A DNA stretch of 64,000 nucleotides, taken from assembly GCA_003508835.1 (NCBI GenBank), contig PUFA01000034.1, positions 868,001 through 932,000 of the forward strand. Reading direction: 5' to 3'. The notes below the pieces were generated by a model. The model was not told the DNA's origin, searched no databases, and saw nothing but the letters and a program-made list of their open reading frames with translations. This document shows, piece after piece, positions 34,191 to 45,872 of this stretch. The translations under genes were made by a program, and so were the position numbers. Positions within the stretch are counted from its first letter, which is position 1; every line of letters begins with the position of its first letter. The DNA comes from Eonycteris spelaea (lineage: Eukaryota > Chordata > Mammalia > Chiroptera > Pteropodidae).

Positions 34191-35164
34191 TGTTGCCTGT
34201 GGTCTCGTGACTGATGGGTGGTCTGTGGGTCAGGGACGGTCTTGAGTCAACCCAAGAAGAAATTGGAACGTAGTTTGCATGTGTGCACGCGTGCGCGCCT
34301 GCACGTGGGGGGTGTGTGTGTCTTCACGAGGGTGGCGTTGGAGACATGCTAGAGTATCAAGAATTATAAGCTCTTAAAAATGGATGTTTGTCCCTGGGAT
34401 GAGCCTCTCAGGGCAAACACAAATACCTCAATAAAAGTGACGGCTGGTTTTAGTCACTCCCCAGAAGGCCACCTTGGGCACGGGCACCCGGTCAATTGCC
34501 CTCCCTCCCACAGAGCTCACCTCTCCCCTTCCGTCGCATGGTGTCCCCTGACGCCCAGGGAGCTGTGCAGAGACTTGAGGTGCGAGTTAGAAACGGCAGC
34601 TGGTTGCACATGCCACGTTACGCACCCACGTTATTCTCTCATCCTTGCTTCAAACAGAGAAGGTGCCCAAGTGGCATCTTGAAAGCGAACAAACCTAGAA
34701 CAAATTAGAACGGGGCAGCAAGTCGTTAATGAAAACCAACAACTTCCACATCAACAACCGACTGGACCTTTGTAGATCAAAGTGCGTGGAGTAGCTTTGA
34801 AATGCAAGAGCCGGAAAGAATGAACACAGCTGTGTCCAAGCCGCAGGATCAACTTTGAAAAGGATGGTGTTTATGAAACAGCCTCGCCCCATCGGGCTGC
34901 TTCGGTCGCCTGGTGCATGCTGCTGGGTTCCCGGGGGGCTGAGCAGGACGGCTGGAGGGTCCCGGCCTCCGAGAGGGTTGGAATGCACCCCACGAGAGGG
35001 AGGGCTGGAGGGGAGGCGACGGGCCACCCAGGGATCAGAGGGGGCGCCTGGAGCTGCTCGGGCACAAACAGCACTTCTTTCAAGTTCCTCTCTCTTTTTT
35101 TCCCTTTGAAGGACTGAAACCAGTAACAGTAACATTCTCAGGCAGCTGACACACGATGAGAATA
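34191..35164. other. Unique sequence, no recognised feature
   Basis: A short TG/GC alternating tract lies at 34,278-34,321. No gene recognised. Confidence 0.5.
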
Positions 35165-35940
35165 CTTGTTTGTTTTTCAGACAGCTTTACTGTGATACGT
35201 TCGCATATGTGTACAGTTGACCCTAGAACAATGGTGGTTTGAACTGCGTGAGTCCCTTAGACATTGCATTTTTTCAATGAATACTGTAAACGTATTTTCC
35301 TTATGATTTTCTTAATAACTTTTTCTTTTCTCAGATTACTTTATTGCAAGAATAGGTATATAATACACATAACATGCAGAATATGTGTTAATCAACTGTT
35401 TATGTTACCGGTAGGCTTCCAGCTAACAGCAGGGCACTGATAGTTTTTTGGGAGCCAAATGTTACACACAGATTTTTAACTGCAATGGGGGGTCAGCGCC
35501 CCCAAACCCTGAGTTATTTAAGGGTTAAATAATATATAGTAAAAATAGCCATTTTAACTACTTTAAGTGTACAGGTCAGCGGTATTGTACATTCACAATG
35601 TTATACAACCTCCATCTCTATTTCTAAAACCTGTTCATCACCTCAAACAGAAACTCAATACCCATTAAGCAAAAACCGCCCGTATAGCCTCTGACCTGTC
35701 TCTATGAATTTGCCTGTTCTAGATATTTCACATGCACGACACCATACAATAAGTTGTCCTCTGCGACCGGCTTCTCTCATTCGGCACATGTGTTTGAGGT
35801 TCATTTATGTTGCATCCTATGTCAGCACCTTGTTCTTTTTGAGAGATGAACAATATTCCATTGCACATACATACCATATTTCCTTTATCGATTCATCTAT
35901 TAATGAAGGAATATTTGCTTCCTAGAATTACGAAAGGTCT
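35165..35940 (-). mobile_element. L1M 3' end relic, antisense, split by a Tigger element
   Basis: Left part 35,165-35,213 (cagctttactgtgatacgtt) and right part from 35,531 (atagccattttaactacttt, aagtgtacaggtcagcggta, ctctatgaatttgcctgttc, acaatattccattgcacata) follow antisense L1M 3' end order. The Tigger insertion at 35,214-35,530 separates them. Confidence 0.8.
35214..35530 (+). mobile_element. Tigger2/MER28-type DNA transposon, internally deleted
   Basis: Starts CAGTTGACCCTAGAACAATG after a TA dinucleotide and ends with the inverted counterpart (ttatttaagggttaaat). Internal landmarks gtttgaactgcgtgagtccc, ttaatcaactgtttatgtta and gggggtcagcgcccccaaac fit a mariner/Tigger non-autonomous element. 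No transposase remains. Confidence 0.8.
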
Positions 35941-37324
35941 TTGTTTCGATCAATGAATCTGATGCGCTGTGTTCTGTTGTCCACGTCTGTCTGTGCTTTA
36001 GACAGGGAAGGTCATTTAGACACAACATCACTACACAGGAGACAGCTCAACGCACACATAACGTCACAAGTAAACATGGATGTTGCCAAGAGCTGTGGCT
36101 CAGCGGTGGTTAAATGGCGAGTGAGTGCCTGAAGCTGGGACAGTTGGTGATGGACCACGGGATCGGGGGTCAGAAACTGAGGGTCAGACACGCTGCCCGG
36201 GGCCGGCAGGCGACCAGGCCCTCGGGGGCAGGCCTAAAGGCTTGCGAGCGGGGGAAATGGTTCTCGTGTGTTCCGGGAGGGCCGAATCCAACCAGCTGAG
36301 GGCCGTTAGCGCAAGCCCTGAGGTGTCCGGGGCTACGAGGAGTTCTGCTCCAGACCGCCGCCTGGAAACCCTGCTGGGGCAGCCCGTCCACCTGCCCCAT
36401 GGAGTTCAGTGTTCCCAGCCTGACGGTCCCGTGAGCCAATTCTTTAAAATGTTTCTCCCTGTGCTTCCTGTTGGCTCCACTTCCCTGAGACAGCGTTTGA
36501 GACCCTCCCCTCAGACCCTGGCTCTGTGACAGACGGGAGGAAGGCCCGGTCCTAGGGCTCAGGTGACTGCGTTCTGGGAGCCACCGACATGCTGATTCTG
36601 GTCTGTGGTTTCACTGAGACTGGAAACATCAATGTATAAATAATGCTAAATCTGTAGTTTTCGGGGGCTCTCAACTTTCAGTCCTCCCGAGCCTCCTAAC
36701 CACCCTGTCAGAGGACATTCTCTTTGTCACGCAAAGCCAGACCCTTCTAGAGCCCAGCGTCTCCTCCTTGCAAGGACCACTGGACGCCCACAGGGCTTTT
36801 CCCTGAACTTGGCGGTGAGCTCGTCCCGAAGCGGGCAGACCAGTGAGCCGTGCACAGCGGAGGGTCCGCACATGCCGAAGAACCTGCTCACAACACCAGT
36901 TTCGTCCTGAGCCACCTTCTGGGACGGATGAACATGCGTCATCATAATCACTCTGGGGCAGGGGCTGCTTGGGAGGCTAGCATTACTGCACAAATGTTGA
37001 TGCAGGTGCCAAAGTCTCCAAGTCCCCACCAGAGGGACCGCCTTGTCAAAACCAGGCACCAGAGGGACCAGCTCATGGTCCCACATGACACAGAAACCGT
37101 CCAAAGGACACGTACCTCCGTCAGGGCAAGAGTCGCCCAACGTGCAGGCTAACGCCAGGCTTGGGCCACTGCAGAGCAGAACGAGGCGTCCTTGACGTCA
37201 GCTTTCGGTGCGGCTGACGGAAAGAAAAACGCTGCCGCTGCTCAGCACAGTTCGCCAGCTCCTCACGACGCAAAACCCAGACGTGCCGTCCGCCCGGGCA
37301 GTTACGCCCCTGGCCTCACGCCCG
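35941..37324. other. Unique sequence, no recognised feature
   Basis: No gene recognised. 37,027-37,060 and 37,065-37,080 contain two CACCAGAGGGACC strings, weakly CTCF-like. Confidence 0.5.
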
Positions 37325-38035
37325 GGTGAGCTGAAAACTCACGTGCACACGAAAACCCGCACACAGACGTCGCCGGCCGCTTTGTGCATCACTGCCAGAT
37401 TTAGAAGCAACCAAGATGTCCCGCAAGAGACGAGTGGGTCAACAGACCGTGGTACCTCCGCGCGAGGGGTGTCGGTTTAAAAGATGCGCTCGGAAGCTGC
37501 AGGAGGACCCGGCAGGACCCTAAATCCTTATTGCTCAGTGAAAGAAGCCAGTCTGGAAGGGCTACGTGCTGTGTCATCCCAGCCACATGACACAGTATAG
37601 GAAATCCACCAATGCGGATTTCTGGAGAGGGGCGAGACCCAGGGGACAGTGTAGAGCTGGGCGGCCGGCAGAGGCCAGGGGCAGAGAGGGCCGGGTCGGT
37701 GGAGCACGGAGGAGCTTCGGGGCCGTGAAATGATCTGTACGATACTGTGACGGTGGACACGTGACGTGAACCCGTTGGGCAAAAGAAGGTACGACGACAC
37801 CCAGAGTGAGCCTTGGGGAAGCGACGGACGTCAGTTAGGAATAGTAACGACCGAATAGTGGCTGATTGATTATCACGAATGCACCTCGCTAATGCGAGAT
37901 GTTCACAGCAGAAGAACGTGTGGGTGGAGGGAGAGGCGGGTGGGAACTGCGTTTTTTTGGCTCAATTTTTCCATCAATCTGAAACTTCTCTAAAGAAGGA
38001 AGTGTGTTAATTTTTTAATTTTCAAACAAATCTTA
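37325..38035 (+). mobile_element. L1 3' end relic, GC-shifted
   Basis: Sense L1 3' order: tttagaagcaaccaagatgt, cagtgaaagaagccagtctg, ggagcacggaggagcttcgg, tgtacgatactgtgacggtg, tctgaaacttctctaaagaa. Many CpG dinucleotides (for example cgcacacagacgtcgccgg) replace AT-rich consensus positions. Confidence 0.8.
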
Positions 38036-38689
38036 CCTCTGCAGTGGTCATGAGACGATATAAGCGCATTGGCGGATTCCCTATGCCTGTCTGGCATTTT
38101 TCTTTCAATTCTGTTGTTGTGTTTCCTTTGGAGGGTGGGGGTGGGGAGGACACCCCGGTTGTGTCTTCAAAGGTGAATAAACATCTCTACCTCCCGCCCG
38201 GGAGAAACAAAACGGTCTTTGTTCCACACACAATCGCACTGCGGATGACGTGCTGTTACTGGAAGATCATAATGGCGGGATTCATTTCCCCCTCTGAGTC
38301 ATCACGGCCCTCGTTCTCCGGCCGCCCTGAGGAGCGGGGAGGAGGAGGTGAAGGAAAGGGTCGTCGGCTCTCTGACCCTAATCCGTGATGTCACCAGGCC
38401 TCAACCTCAGTCGGCGGAGGAGCCATTATTGGCACAGAACTGCCTTCGTTCCACGTGTCGTCCAAGGGGGCCAGGGCCCCGTGTCGTTCTGTGTGCCCAC
38501 CTTTCGTGAGGGGCCATTTTTGCCTCCATGAAAACCAAGTGAATGGGATCCCCCACAACAGCTGCCATAACGTGGCGCCGGAGGGTCACACGCCCACAGG
38601 CGAGGGGGCCCCCTTGCAGAAGGGGAGAAGGACATCGTGTTCCTGCGTCCTCTTCCAGCATCTGCTCCCGCACCCACTTTGTTTTTTTA
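38036..38689. other. Unique sequence, no recognised feature
   Basis: No gene recognised. A G-rich stretch lies at 38,128-38,150. Confidence 0.5.
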
Positions 38690-39550
38690 TCGTGGTAAAA
38701 TACGCATAACGTAACACCGATCATCTCAGCCCTTGAAGAACATTTTTTATTTCTTTAATTTCAATCACAGCCGCCGTTCGGCATTGCGTTGGCCTCAGGC
38801 AGGCGGCGCGCTGACCACGCTCACCACCGGTGAGTGGGGCGTTCGGCGGCGACAGGATCACCCACACCATCGTGTCAGCCTCAGCCATCCACCCACCCAA
38901 CCCTCCACCTCGCAACACGGAAACTCGGTTCCCGTCAGACACCAACCCCCCGCCCCCTCCCCTGGCTACCCCGCTTCTGCTTTCGGTCTGTCTGTGAATT
39001 TGACCCCTCGAAGCACCCCCATGTCAGCGGAGCCGTCCCGTATCTGTCCTATGTCACTGAGCATGATGGCCTCCGGCCTCGTCCATGCTGCAGCGCCTCT
39101 GAGTTTCCTTCCTTCGAGAGCTGAGCAATCGCCCACGGTACGCGTGTGCCACGCTGCGTTTGTTCCTGGCTCCGTTAGTGGACTTCCACTTTTGGGGTGC
39201 TGCCGTGAGCGCGCGCGCGCAGACATCCCTTCGGTTCCCGCGTTCGATTCTTTTGCACATACGCCCGGAAGCAGAATCGCTGGATCACGGGTACTTCTCT
39301 TTTCCGTTGTCTGAGAAACCCCCATCCTGTTTTCCACAGAACCGCACCCTTTTGCATTTCCGCTGGGGGGGGGCACAAGGACCCCGACAGCCCCACGTCC
39401 TCGCCTCCCCTTACGCCCTGGCTTTTGGTCGAAGCCGTCCGGATGGCGCGAGGCGACATCCCGTCGTAGTTTTGATTTGCAGCCCCTAAGGATCAGTGCT
39501 GTTGAGCTCGTCTTTCCACGGGCTTGTTGACCCTCTATATCTTCCGTCAC
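38690..39550 (-). mobile_element. L1M 3' end relic, antisense, strongly GC-shifted
   Basis: Collinear antisense landmarks: atcgtggtaaaatacgcata (38,689), tctgtctgtgaatttgaccc (38,987), agcagaatcgctggatcacg (39,270), tttgatttgcagcccctaag (39,471) and gttgaccctctatatcttcc (39,526). Positions normally A or T are frequently C or G. A poorly matching GC-rich part (38,765-38,880) may be an insertion or extreme divergence. Confidence 0.75.
39209..39220. repeat. (GC)6 alternating tract
   Basis: Twelve bases of perfect GC alternation, preceded by GTGA, in the GC-shifted L1. The strongest short Z-DNA-type sequence in the window. Confidence 0.85.
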
Positions 39551-40549
39551 TGCTAAAGCGAGGATCTGGCAGGAGGACCCGGGCCCCACTCTCTCCCCAT
39601 TGCCCTGCAGTGGCTGGGGCCGGGCCTCGTCTGGGCTGCCCAGGGCCCTGGGCACCTCCGTCTTCCCGGAGGCATCGTCTCTTCAGTTTTGCAGCCTTTG
39701 CTCACCTACTGGGGTTTCAGGTCAGGCTGGGACCAATGTGCGGGGAGGCCCTGGGTCCCGCCCGCTGCGTTTCTCCAGCACCGCGGACAGCACCTGGACC
39801 GCGCCACATGGCAGTGGGTTTTTAAAGCTTAAGCGCTGCGGGTCACAGTGCCTTGCTGAAAGTAGATTATGGTAGGACAGCAGGCTCTCCAGTGCGTCCC
39901 AAACCTCCATGTCCTGTGATTACACTCCACGACACCCTGCGTCTCAGCTGCCTCTCCCTGCTCCTCTCCGCATCCTGGGACATTCTGAAGCCATGATGCT
40001 AGGAGAAACACCCTTCTCTGAGGCACCTTCGAAGAGCCTGGGGTCATCCCGCACACTTGGTCCTTAGAGCATCTTCACTCAAAACCTTCCCTTGCTTCTT
40101 CCTCCGCCGTGAGCCTCTCTTCCGAGGCCCAGACCAGTGGCTGCAGGAAACCCATGGGGGACCTAGCTAATTTTCTCTCATTAACACTAATTAGTAAAGT
40201 GGCATCTAGCAGCTAAGGTAATCTGAGGAACGTGTCCTTCCTCTTTTTCTTACTGTGCACGCTTATCTCTCTGTATTTCCTTCCCTCCAGAGAACGGATG
40301 TCTTCTGCTGACCAGCCGGTGCCTCGCTGCAATAAACAGCCAAGTGCGTGTGTGTTTAATACTCAACTCCGGGTTTAAGGATGCTAAATTCAGCTAAATC
40401 CAAATGTTATCCTCTTGCTCTGCTCATTGTATTCAAGAGCTGCATGCAGAGCTACTTTGCATGCATGAGAAGTCGCTCCTAAACTCTAAACACTTGGATA
40501 CACTTTTATAGACAAGCTATAAGTTATTTTGATCTAAAAAAAAATCGAT
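39551..40549. other. Unique sequence with a small homeodomain-motif cluster
   Basis: No gene recognised. 40,165-40,205 holds agctaattttctctcattaa and cactaattagtaaagt, with palindromic TAATTA-type cores. Confidence 0.45.
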
Positions 40550-40650
40550 GGGACCAATACCTGCCTTGCAGAATCATTGCAAAGATGAAAATAAATCACT
40601 CATTTAACATATCTTGCACGTCAGTAGCACCTCGATAAATACTTTTTCTG
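40550..40650 (+). mobile_element. MIR 3' end relic
   Basis: ctgccttgcagaatcattgc, atcactcatttaacatatct, gtagcacctcgataaatact follow the sense MIR 3' order (ctacctcatagggttgttg to gctcaataaatgt). Confidence 0.55.
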
Positions 40651-41030
40651 CACATCAGATTTTATTTGACGACTCTGACAATAACAATCCCTAAAATTGA
40701 ATAACACACTCCGGTTTGGAGGGGGTGGCTTTCTCAAGCTTTACCTTACTTAGTCTCCATAGCAACCATTTGAGGCCGTTGTTACAAAACTAGGAAGGAT
40801 GCTCAGTGCGAATCATCTTGAGGAGCGAGATAGTTCCTTGTCAAGCAGGGTCTGTCAGTGAAAGTTTAAGCTTTTCCAGCTGGAATCCTCTCTTTTCCTG
40901 GAGATCTAGAACGGTGCAGACTGAACAGGCTCTGCAGTTTATTGATGGTCAAAGGCATCCAGTTCCCTGTCTTGTTTTCTCCCGACTACCCATCCATGTC
41001 CCAGCAAAGCCAAGTTTTGTTCGTTTGGGA

Positions 41031-41045
41031 TTTTTTTTTTTTTTT
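41031..41045. repeat. Poly-T run
   Basis: About 15 T, followed by a C/T-rich tract to 41,090. No adjoining retroposon body recognised. Confidence 0.85.
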
Positions 41046-41637
41046 GCTCGCCCTTCCCCCCCTCTCTCTTCTTCCTCCTCCTCTTCAGAAACAGTAATTT
41101 CTACTAGAAGCCCCTTCTCCTCTGCGCACTTACATCACCTCCTGGGGGCATGGAGGAGAAATTAGTGGACTGACCTACAGTCCAGATTTAGGCAGCTTAT
41201 CTTTTCTTCAGGGAGAGAGAACAGAAAAATCTATTCGATCACATGACACTCTTTCACAGTGTAGATTCCTGGGAGACTATTTTTGGACTCATGAAGAAGA
41301 CAAATCTTTGCATCGAGAGTCTGCAATAGATACAGACACTATCAGAAGATTGTCTGATATTTCGGTCAAGCTGCTCCTCTGGGAGAAGAGGCTGGACGTG
41401 GGTGAATGTTCCAGGCCTGGACTGAGCACCGTGCAGGCTCAGGAGGACGGGGCCTTGGTGACCCTTCTGTAGGAAGACTTCGCGGGCACCAGGAGACCCT
41501 GCAGAACCTTACGGTTGATTTCCTTCCTCAGGTGACCTTCGCACCAAAATGTGGAATCCTTTCTTGGCCAGAACAGACAAGGAAATGATGCAAGGCTTGG
41601 CAAAAGAAATGAGGCAACATGGATTCAACTCAAATGG

Positions 41638-41725
41638 CCTTGGAACATTCCGGAATCCTTTGACAGAATGGAGACCTCAATTAGCAAAGTGAGCTAGTGG
41701 AAGGCAGCTCTGAGTCCTTCGCTTA
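41638..41725 (+). repeat. Copy 1 of an unassigned local repeat
   Basis: 64 bases at 41,638-41,701 match 42,551-42,614 at 53 positions (about 83 percent) without gaps; similarity fades over the next 25 bases. Shared blocks are ggaatcct, cagaatgga and ttagcaaagtgagct. I do not recognise the family. Confidence 0.75.
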
Positions 41726-42550
41726 GACACTTTGAAATTCATAGCTTTCGGCTCGTTGGCCTCAGAGCCAAACATTAGCATTAAATGTCAGGGACCATTT
41801 CACAATTTCAACCTCTTACTCCAGACTGTCGGCCGCAGCCCTCGCACCTGCAGGGCCCACCCCGGCCTGTGCTCTCGCCCTTCTCAGCGATGCCAAGTGG
41901 TCCTTCTAGAAGCCTGACCCGCTCTGGGTGGAAGGGGGCGCCCTGTTGCCAGGCAGCGGGAGGTGAAGACCGGGCGACAGGCGTGGCCACGCGCGCCCCC
42001 TCTCCTCCCCCTTCCCCCGCCCGGACGCAACGCATGCATGAAGAATCTTTCCCGTTCTGACCCAGCGTTTCCTCCGACGCGCCCGGTGCCCACGGACGCC
42101 AGGGAAGCGGCTTCCCCGTGGTCTGCAGGCCGTCTGGGGCCTCCACCTGCGGAGCGAGGCCTCTCTCTTGAGAGATCTGCACTTTCCCCGGTGGGAAGGC
42201 GCCACCTCGCCCAGGGCACACCTGTCCCCTCCCCCTCCCCGGGCTTGCTCTGACACCCCAGGGTCCCTGCTGTGCCCTGGAGAGAAGCCGCCTGTGGACA
42301 CGATGTTGAAGTGTGAAAACGGCTGGAGATTTGTGCTTCGGGCGCGGGCGGAGGCTGCTCTCCCTTTGGGTGGCGGGTGGCGGTGGCCCCGCAGGCAGAA
42401 GCTCACGCTGCCTCACTCGCCCTTCGCCCCCTGGAGTGTGTCCTTGATAATAGTTACCAGGCCCCTAGATTTCCTTAAGAAGTTAAAGAATGCGTCCACT
42501 TCCGGGCTTTTCTCCCAGAGAAGCAGCTTGATCAGAACATCTTCTAATAG
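41726..42550. other. GC-rich unique sequence
   Basis: CpG-rich around 41,990-42,240. Frames on both strands overlap and lack recognisable domains. Confidence 0.5.
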
Positions 42551-42641
42551 CCCTGGAATGTTCTGGAATCCTGTGGCAGAATGGAAACCTCGGTTAGCAA
42601 AGTGAGCTCGCGGAGGGGAATGGCAGAACGGAGCCCTTCCC
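42551..42641 (+). repeat. Copy 2 of an unassigned local repeat
   Basis: Direct-repeat partner of 41,638-41,725, 913 bp downstream in the same orientation. See that entry for the match. Confidence 0.75.
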
Positions 42642-43499
42642 CCACAGATGCAGCAGCTCGGGGGTGGATCCGTTGGGCCTGGGGCTCCAGGGGCAGCGGG
42701 CTGGGGGCCGAGAACCAGGGGAGGCAGGAAGATGGCGTGCGCCATGTCCCATCAGACTTCACTTACGAAACGCTCATTCAAAGAGGAAATGAGCCGAAGC
42801 TCCACACAGCACCCCGGGGTGTTAACCCCAACCGCGCGGCCCTTCTGAGTCCGGGCCCTGTGACCATGCTCGTCACATGTCGTGGAGCCAGCCCTGTGGG
42901 GGGGCTGCTGAGAATCTCTTGAAGACACTTACTAAATGTTCCGATTTTTCTCACCACCCTAGACCTGGGCAGAACCTGCAAGGCAGGGGTCTGGACGTGG
43001 CACGTGTCAGTGTCACGATCCCTGTGACAATGTGTATTTGGGGAGCACAGACCACACACGCCTGCTCCCTGCGGAAGGCGTAGCATGACATACCCCTCTG
43101 CTTATGCTGTGGCGACCCGGCCTTCTAGCTGCAGTCTGACCAGGCCAGGGACAGGTACGTGGCCCGAGGACAGGTAACCTGGAATCGGTCCAGCAGCCTG
43201 TGATGTAGCGTCACACAAAAAGGGGCCAAGCAGAGAACGTGGCTACTCCCTCGCTCTATCAGAATGGCTTTTTCTAGGAACGCAAACCAGATAGACACAC
43301 AGAGAGGGAAATGAGCTACGTCAATGCAGTAGGGTTGGGATGAGTCGGTGCCCTCGCGGGGAGCTGCCCCAGAGCCCTTGGTGAGTCAGCAGCTCAGCTG
43401 CTGGACCCTTAGAGCTGTCGCTCAGAGCCTAACCCAGCTCTGTCTCTTGGCACAGTGGCCACGTGGTCAAGACCCATTGTTATTCCCAAGAGTCTCCTT
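42642..43499. other. Unique sequence, no recognised feature
   Basis: No gene or element recognised. Confidence 0.5.
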
Positions 43500-43650
43500 A
43501 CCTCTCCTGAGGTCACCATAATGAGTCTGTGCTTGGAACAAGAAGAGCATCACTCCCATTTGGCAGAGGAGAAGACTGAGGTTCAGACTGGTCGACTTAA
43601 GGAGCCTAACCTCATAAGGTGCGCTGGTGCCCAAGACAGCAAGACCTAGA
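43500..43650 (-). mobile_element. MIR SINE relic, antisense
   Basis: Plus strand has cactcccatttggcagagga, gaagactgaggttcagactg, gacttaaggagcctaacctc, the antisense MIR order. Confidence 0.65.
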
Positions 43651-45174
43651 CTATTGGTCCTTGACGGGGGGGGTGGGGTGCAGCAGGAGAGAGGGGTGGG
43701 GAAGAGGTCGCTGAACTTCCTTGGGAGATGGTGTTCCTAGCCTGAGGCAGATCAAAGCCCCAGCTCCACCACCCCCCTGGGGACCTGGGCACCTGCCACC
43801 TCTTCCCAGAAGCTGCTTCCTGGCTGCGGTCCCACCTCTGCCTTATAAGGGGCAGGGAGCCTGGTAAGTAGCCCGAGGCAGTGACTGCTGAGGCCTCAGC
43901 CCTAAACTGCTGAGAAGGGATTTGCCTGTTCCTCTCTGGTGATCAAAAGAGGAAGGAGACACCCCCTCCTTCGCCCAGGCTGAGCCCAGAGGTGGGGGCC
44001 CAGGCACTGGCACCCCCAAGCAGGCTGCGGGGAGAGAGCTGCCATTTCGCACGGCCCGAGTTCCGACGCCCCACTCCCCTTATGCCAGGCTGCAATGCAT
44101 GTGTGTGTGTGGTTCATGCGCTCAGATGCCCAGAATCTTTTCAGAGCTAGCCAGTCCCTGCAACTTTCCCCATGGGGTTTGGCAGGAAGAGCTTGGTTCG
44201 ACTTTTAATAACATTCTTAGCAACCAGTGCTGTTGGCCAGGCCTCAGTTCCAAACAGGTGGGAGGATTATTAGCAGGATTGATGACAGGGGCCCTGCGGG
44301 TCTGGCTCGTGGCCCCAGAGGGCGTCTATTAATTGCCTGAGTGTCCTGCCGCGGAGAGTTCTTCAGAGGAAGGGGCTCTTCCTCTCTTCCCCTCCCTTCC
44401 CCCTCTCATTTTGCCAGATGTTTGTTCGCCTTAACTAAGGGCTCACCCTGGGCCATGGGGCGCTTGTTTCTGATTCTCCTCCTTGGATGAAACCTGTTTT
44501 AGAAAACAGATTACGTGGAATATTGCTGACGTTCACTTTTGTTCCAATAAACTGAAACAGTTCAGTCTACAAGTCAGAGCCTTTAAAAGATCTAGTGTCC
44601 TTGGGGAAATACAGTTGCTGAGTAAGGCCCTGAGGCCTTGAGAATTTGCCTTCAGATGCCTTTGAAGAAGGCGTGACAGCATTTTTCTTGTCAAAAGTCT
44701 AATTTTGTAGGGCAGAGGTAAAGGGATATGACTAACACAGAGGATTGCTGATCACTTTTTAATTCATGAGAATGAACACAGAATTTCCATTTCCATTGGC
44801 TAAATAGAGTTGGCCACTGGGGAGCATACCGTGCTTTATTTGCCTGGGCTGTAAGAAAGAGCTTAGCGCAGCCTTGCCCACCAGGGCGGAAGTCCTGTGA
44901 TACTCACCCCTCGAATGAAGAACTTCCTTCAGAATCACAAGCAGGTGGATGGTGCCAAGGCGGTCTTCACTCTTCATTCGAGTGCCAGGCACATCTCCCG
45001 AATGACTGAGCCCAGGAGCAGCGGGGCCTCTGTGCTCCGATGAACATGAATATTCGATAATAGAACTGCTCTTTGCACATTTCCTACCTCCCCTCTTGGC
45101 TGCGGTATCAAGGGCAGCATAAGCCCAGCCAAGAGGTCCAGTAGCTTGGAAAGTAGGATATGCTGGATTTCTAC
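43651..45174. other. Unique sequence, no recognised feature
   Basis: No gene recognised. A G run lies at 43,665-43,678. 44,480-44,760 is complex, non-repetitive sequence that might be a conserved element, but conservation cannot be judged here. Confidence 0.5.
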
Positions 45175-45358
45175 ATCACCACCATTATCATCACCATCAT
45201 CACTCCCATCATCCTCAGCATCACCATCATCATCACTGCCATCACCACCACCATCATCCCCACCACCATCACTTCCACCATCATCAATACCACCACTGTC
45301 ACACCATCACCATCACCCCACCATCATTACCTTCATTGTCACTATCAGAGCCATCATC
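45175..45358. repeat. (CAT/CAC)n imperfect trinucleotide array
   Basis: About 180 bp of ATC, ACC and ATCATCACC-type units, which produces the Thr/Ile, Ser/Pro and His-rich frames seen here on the plus strand. Confidence 0.93.
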
Positions 45359-45394
45359 CTCCTCACTGGCATTCCTTGAATTCAAGGTAGAGAA

Positions 45395-45505
45395 CATTGT
45401 CCAATATGAAAATCTAATTTCATCCTTATAACAACCCCATAGGTGAATATGGCAGGGAAAATTGTGCCATTTCACAGGATACGAAGCTGAAACTCAGGTG
45501 AGCAT
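45395..45505 (-). mobile_element. MIR SINE relic, antisense
   Basis: catccttataacaaccccat, ccatttcacaggatacgaag, ctgaaactcagg match antisense MIR order closely. Confidence 0.75.
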
Positions 45506-45595
45506 ATTTGCTCATTCTCACCTTCAAAGAGCTCTTCCCAGAGTGTGACTCCAGCTAACATTAGGAAGTGTTTGTAAGGCAGACGGTGGGAAAAG

Positions 45596-45872
45596 AGTGT
45601 GTAGTGTGTGTAGTATGTGTGAGTGGTGTGCGTGTTTGAGAGTATGTGAGTGTGTATGTTGCGAGTATATCGGTGTGGTGTGTGTGGTCTGAGTGTCAGT
45701 GTGCACTGTGTGTGAGTGGTGTGTGAGTGTAGTGTGTGGTGTGTAGTCTGTGTGAGTGGTGTGTGTGTAGTGTGTGTATGTGAGTGTGTGTGTGATATGT
45801 GAGTGGGTAGTGAGGGGATGTGAGTGGTGTGTGTGTGCTGTGAGAGTATGTAGGTGAATGTGCGTGTATGCA
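45596..45872. repeat. (GT)n-rich imperfect array
   Basis: About 277 bp of GTGTGT, GAGTGT and GTAGTGT units with few exact long runs. Frames on the minus strand (His/Thr-rich) are its shadows. Confidence 0.93.

Noticed and set aside
36085..36120. gtggctcagcggtggttaaa as a tRNA-derived SINE head
   Set aside because: Only about 20 bases resemble a tRNA promoter box and no SINE body or A-tail follows.
37027..37080. Paired CACCAGAGGGACC strings as CTCF sites
   Set aside because: Each lacks the final GC of the core; kept only as a remark.
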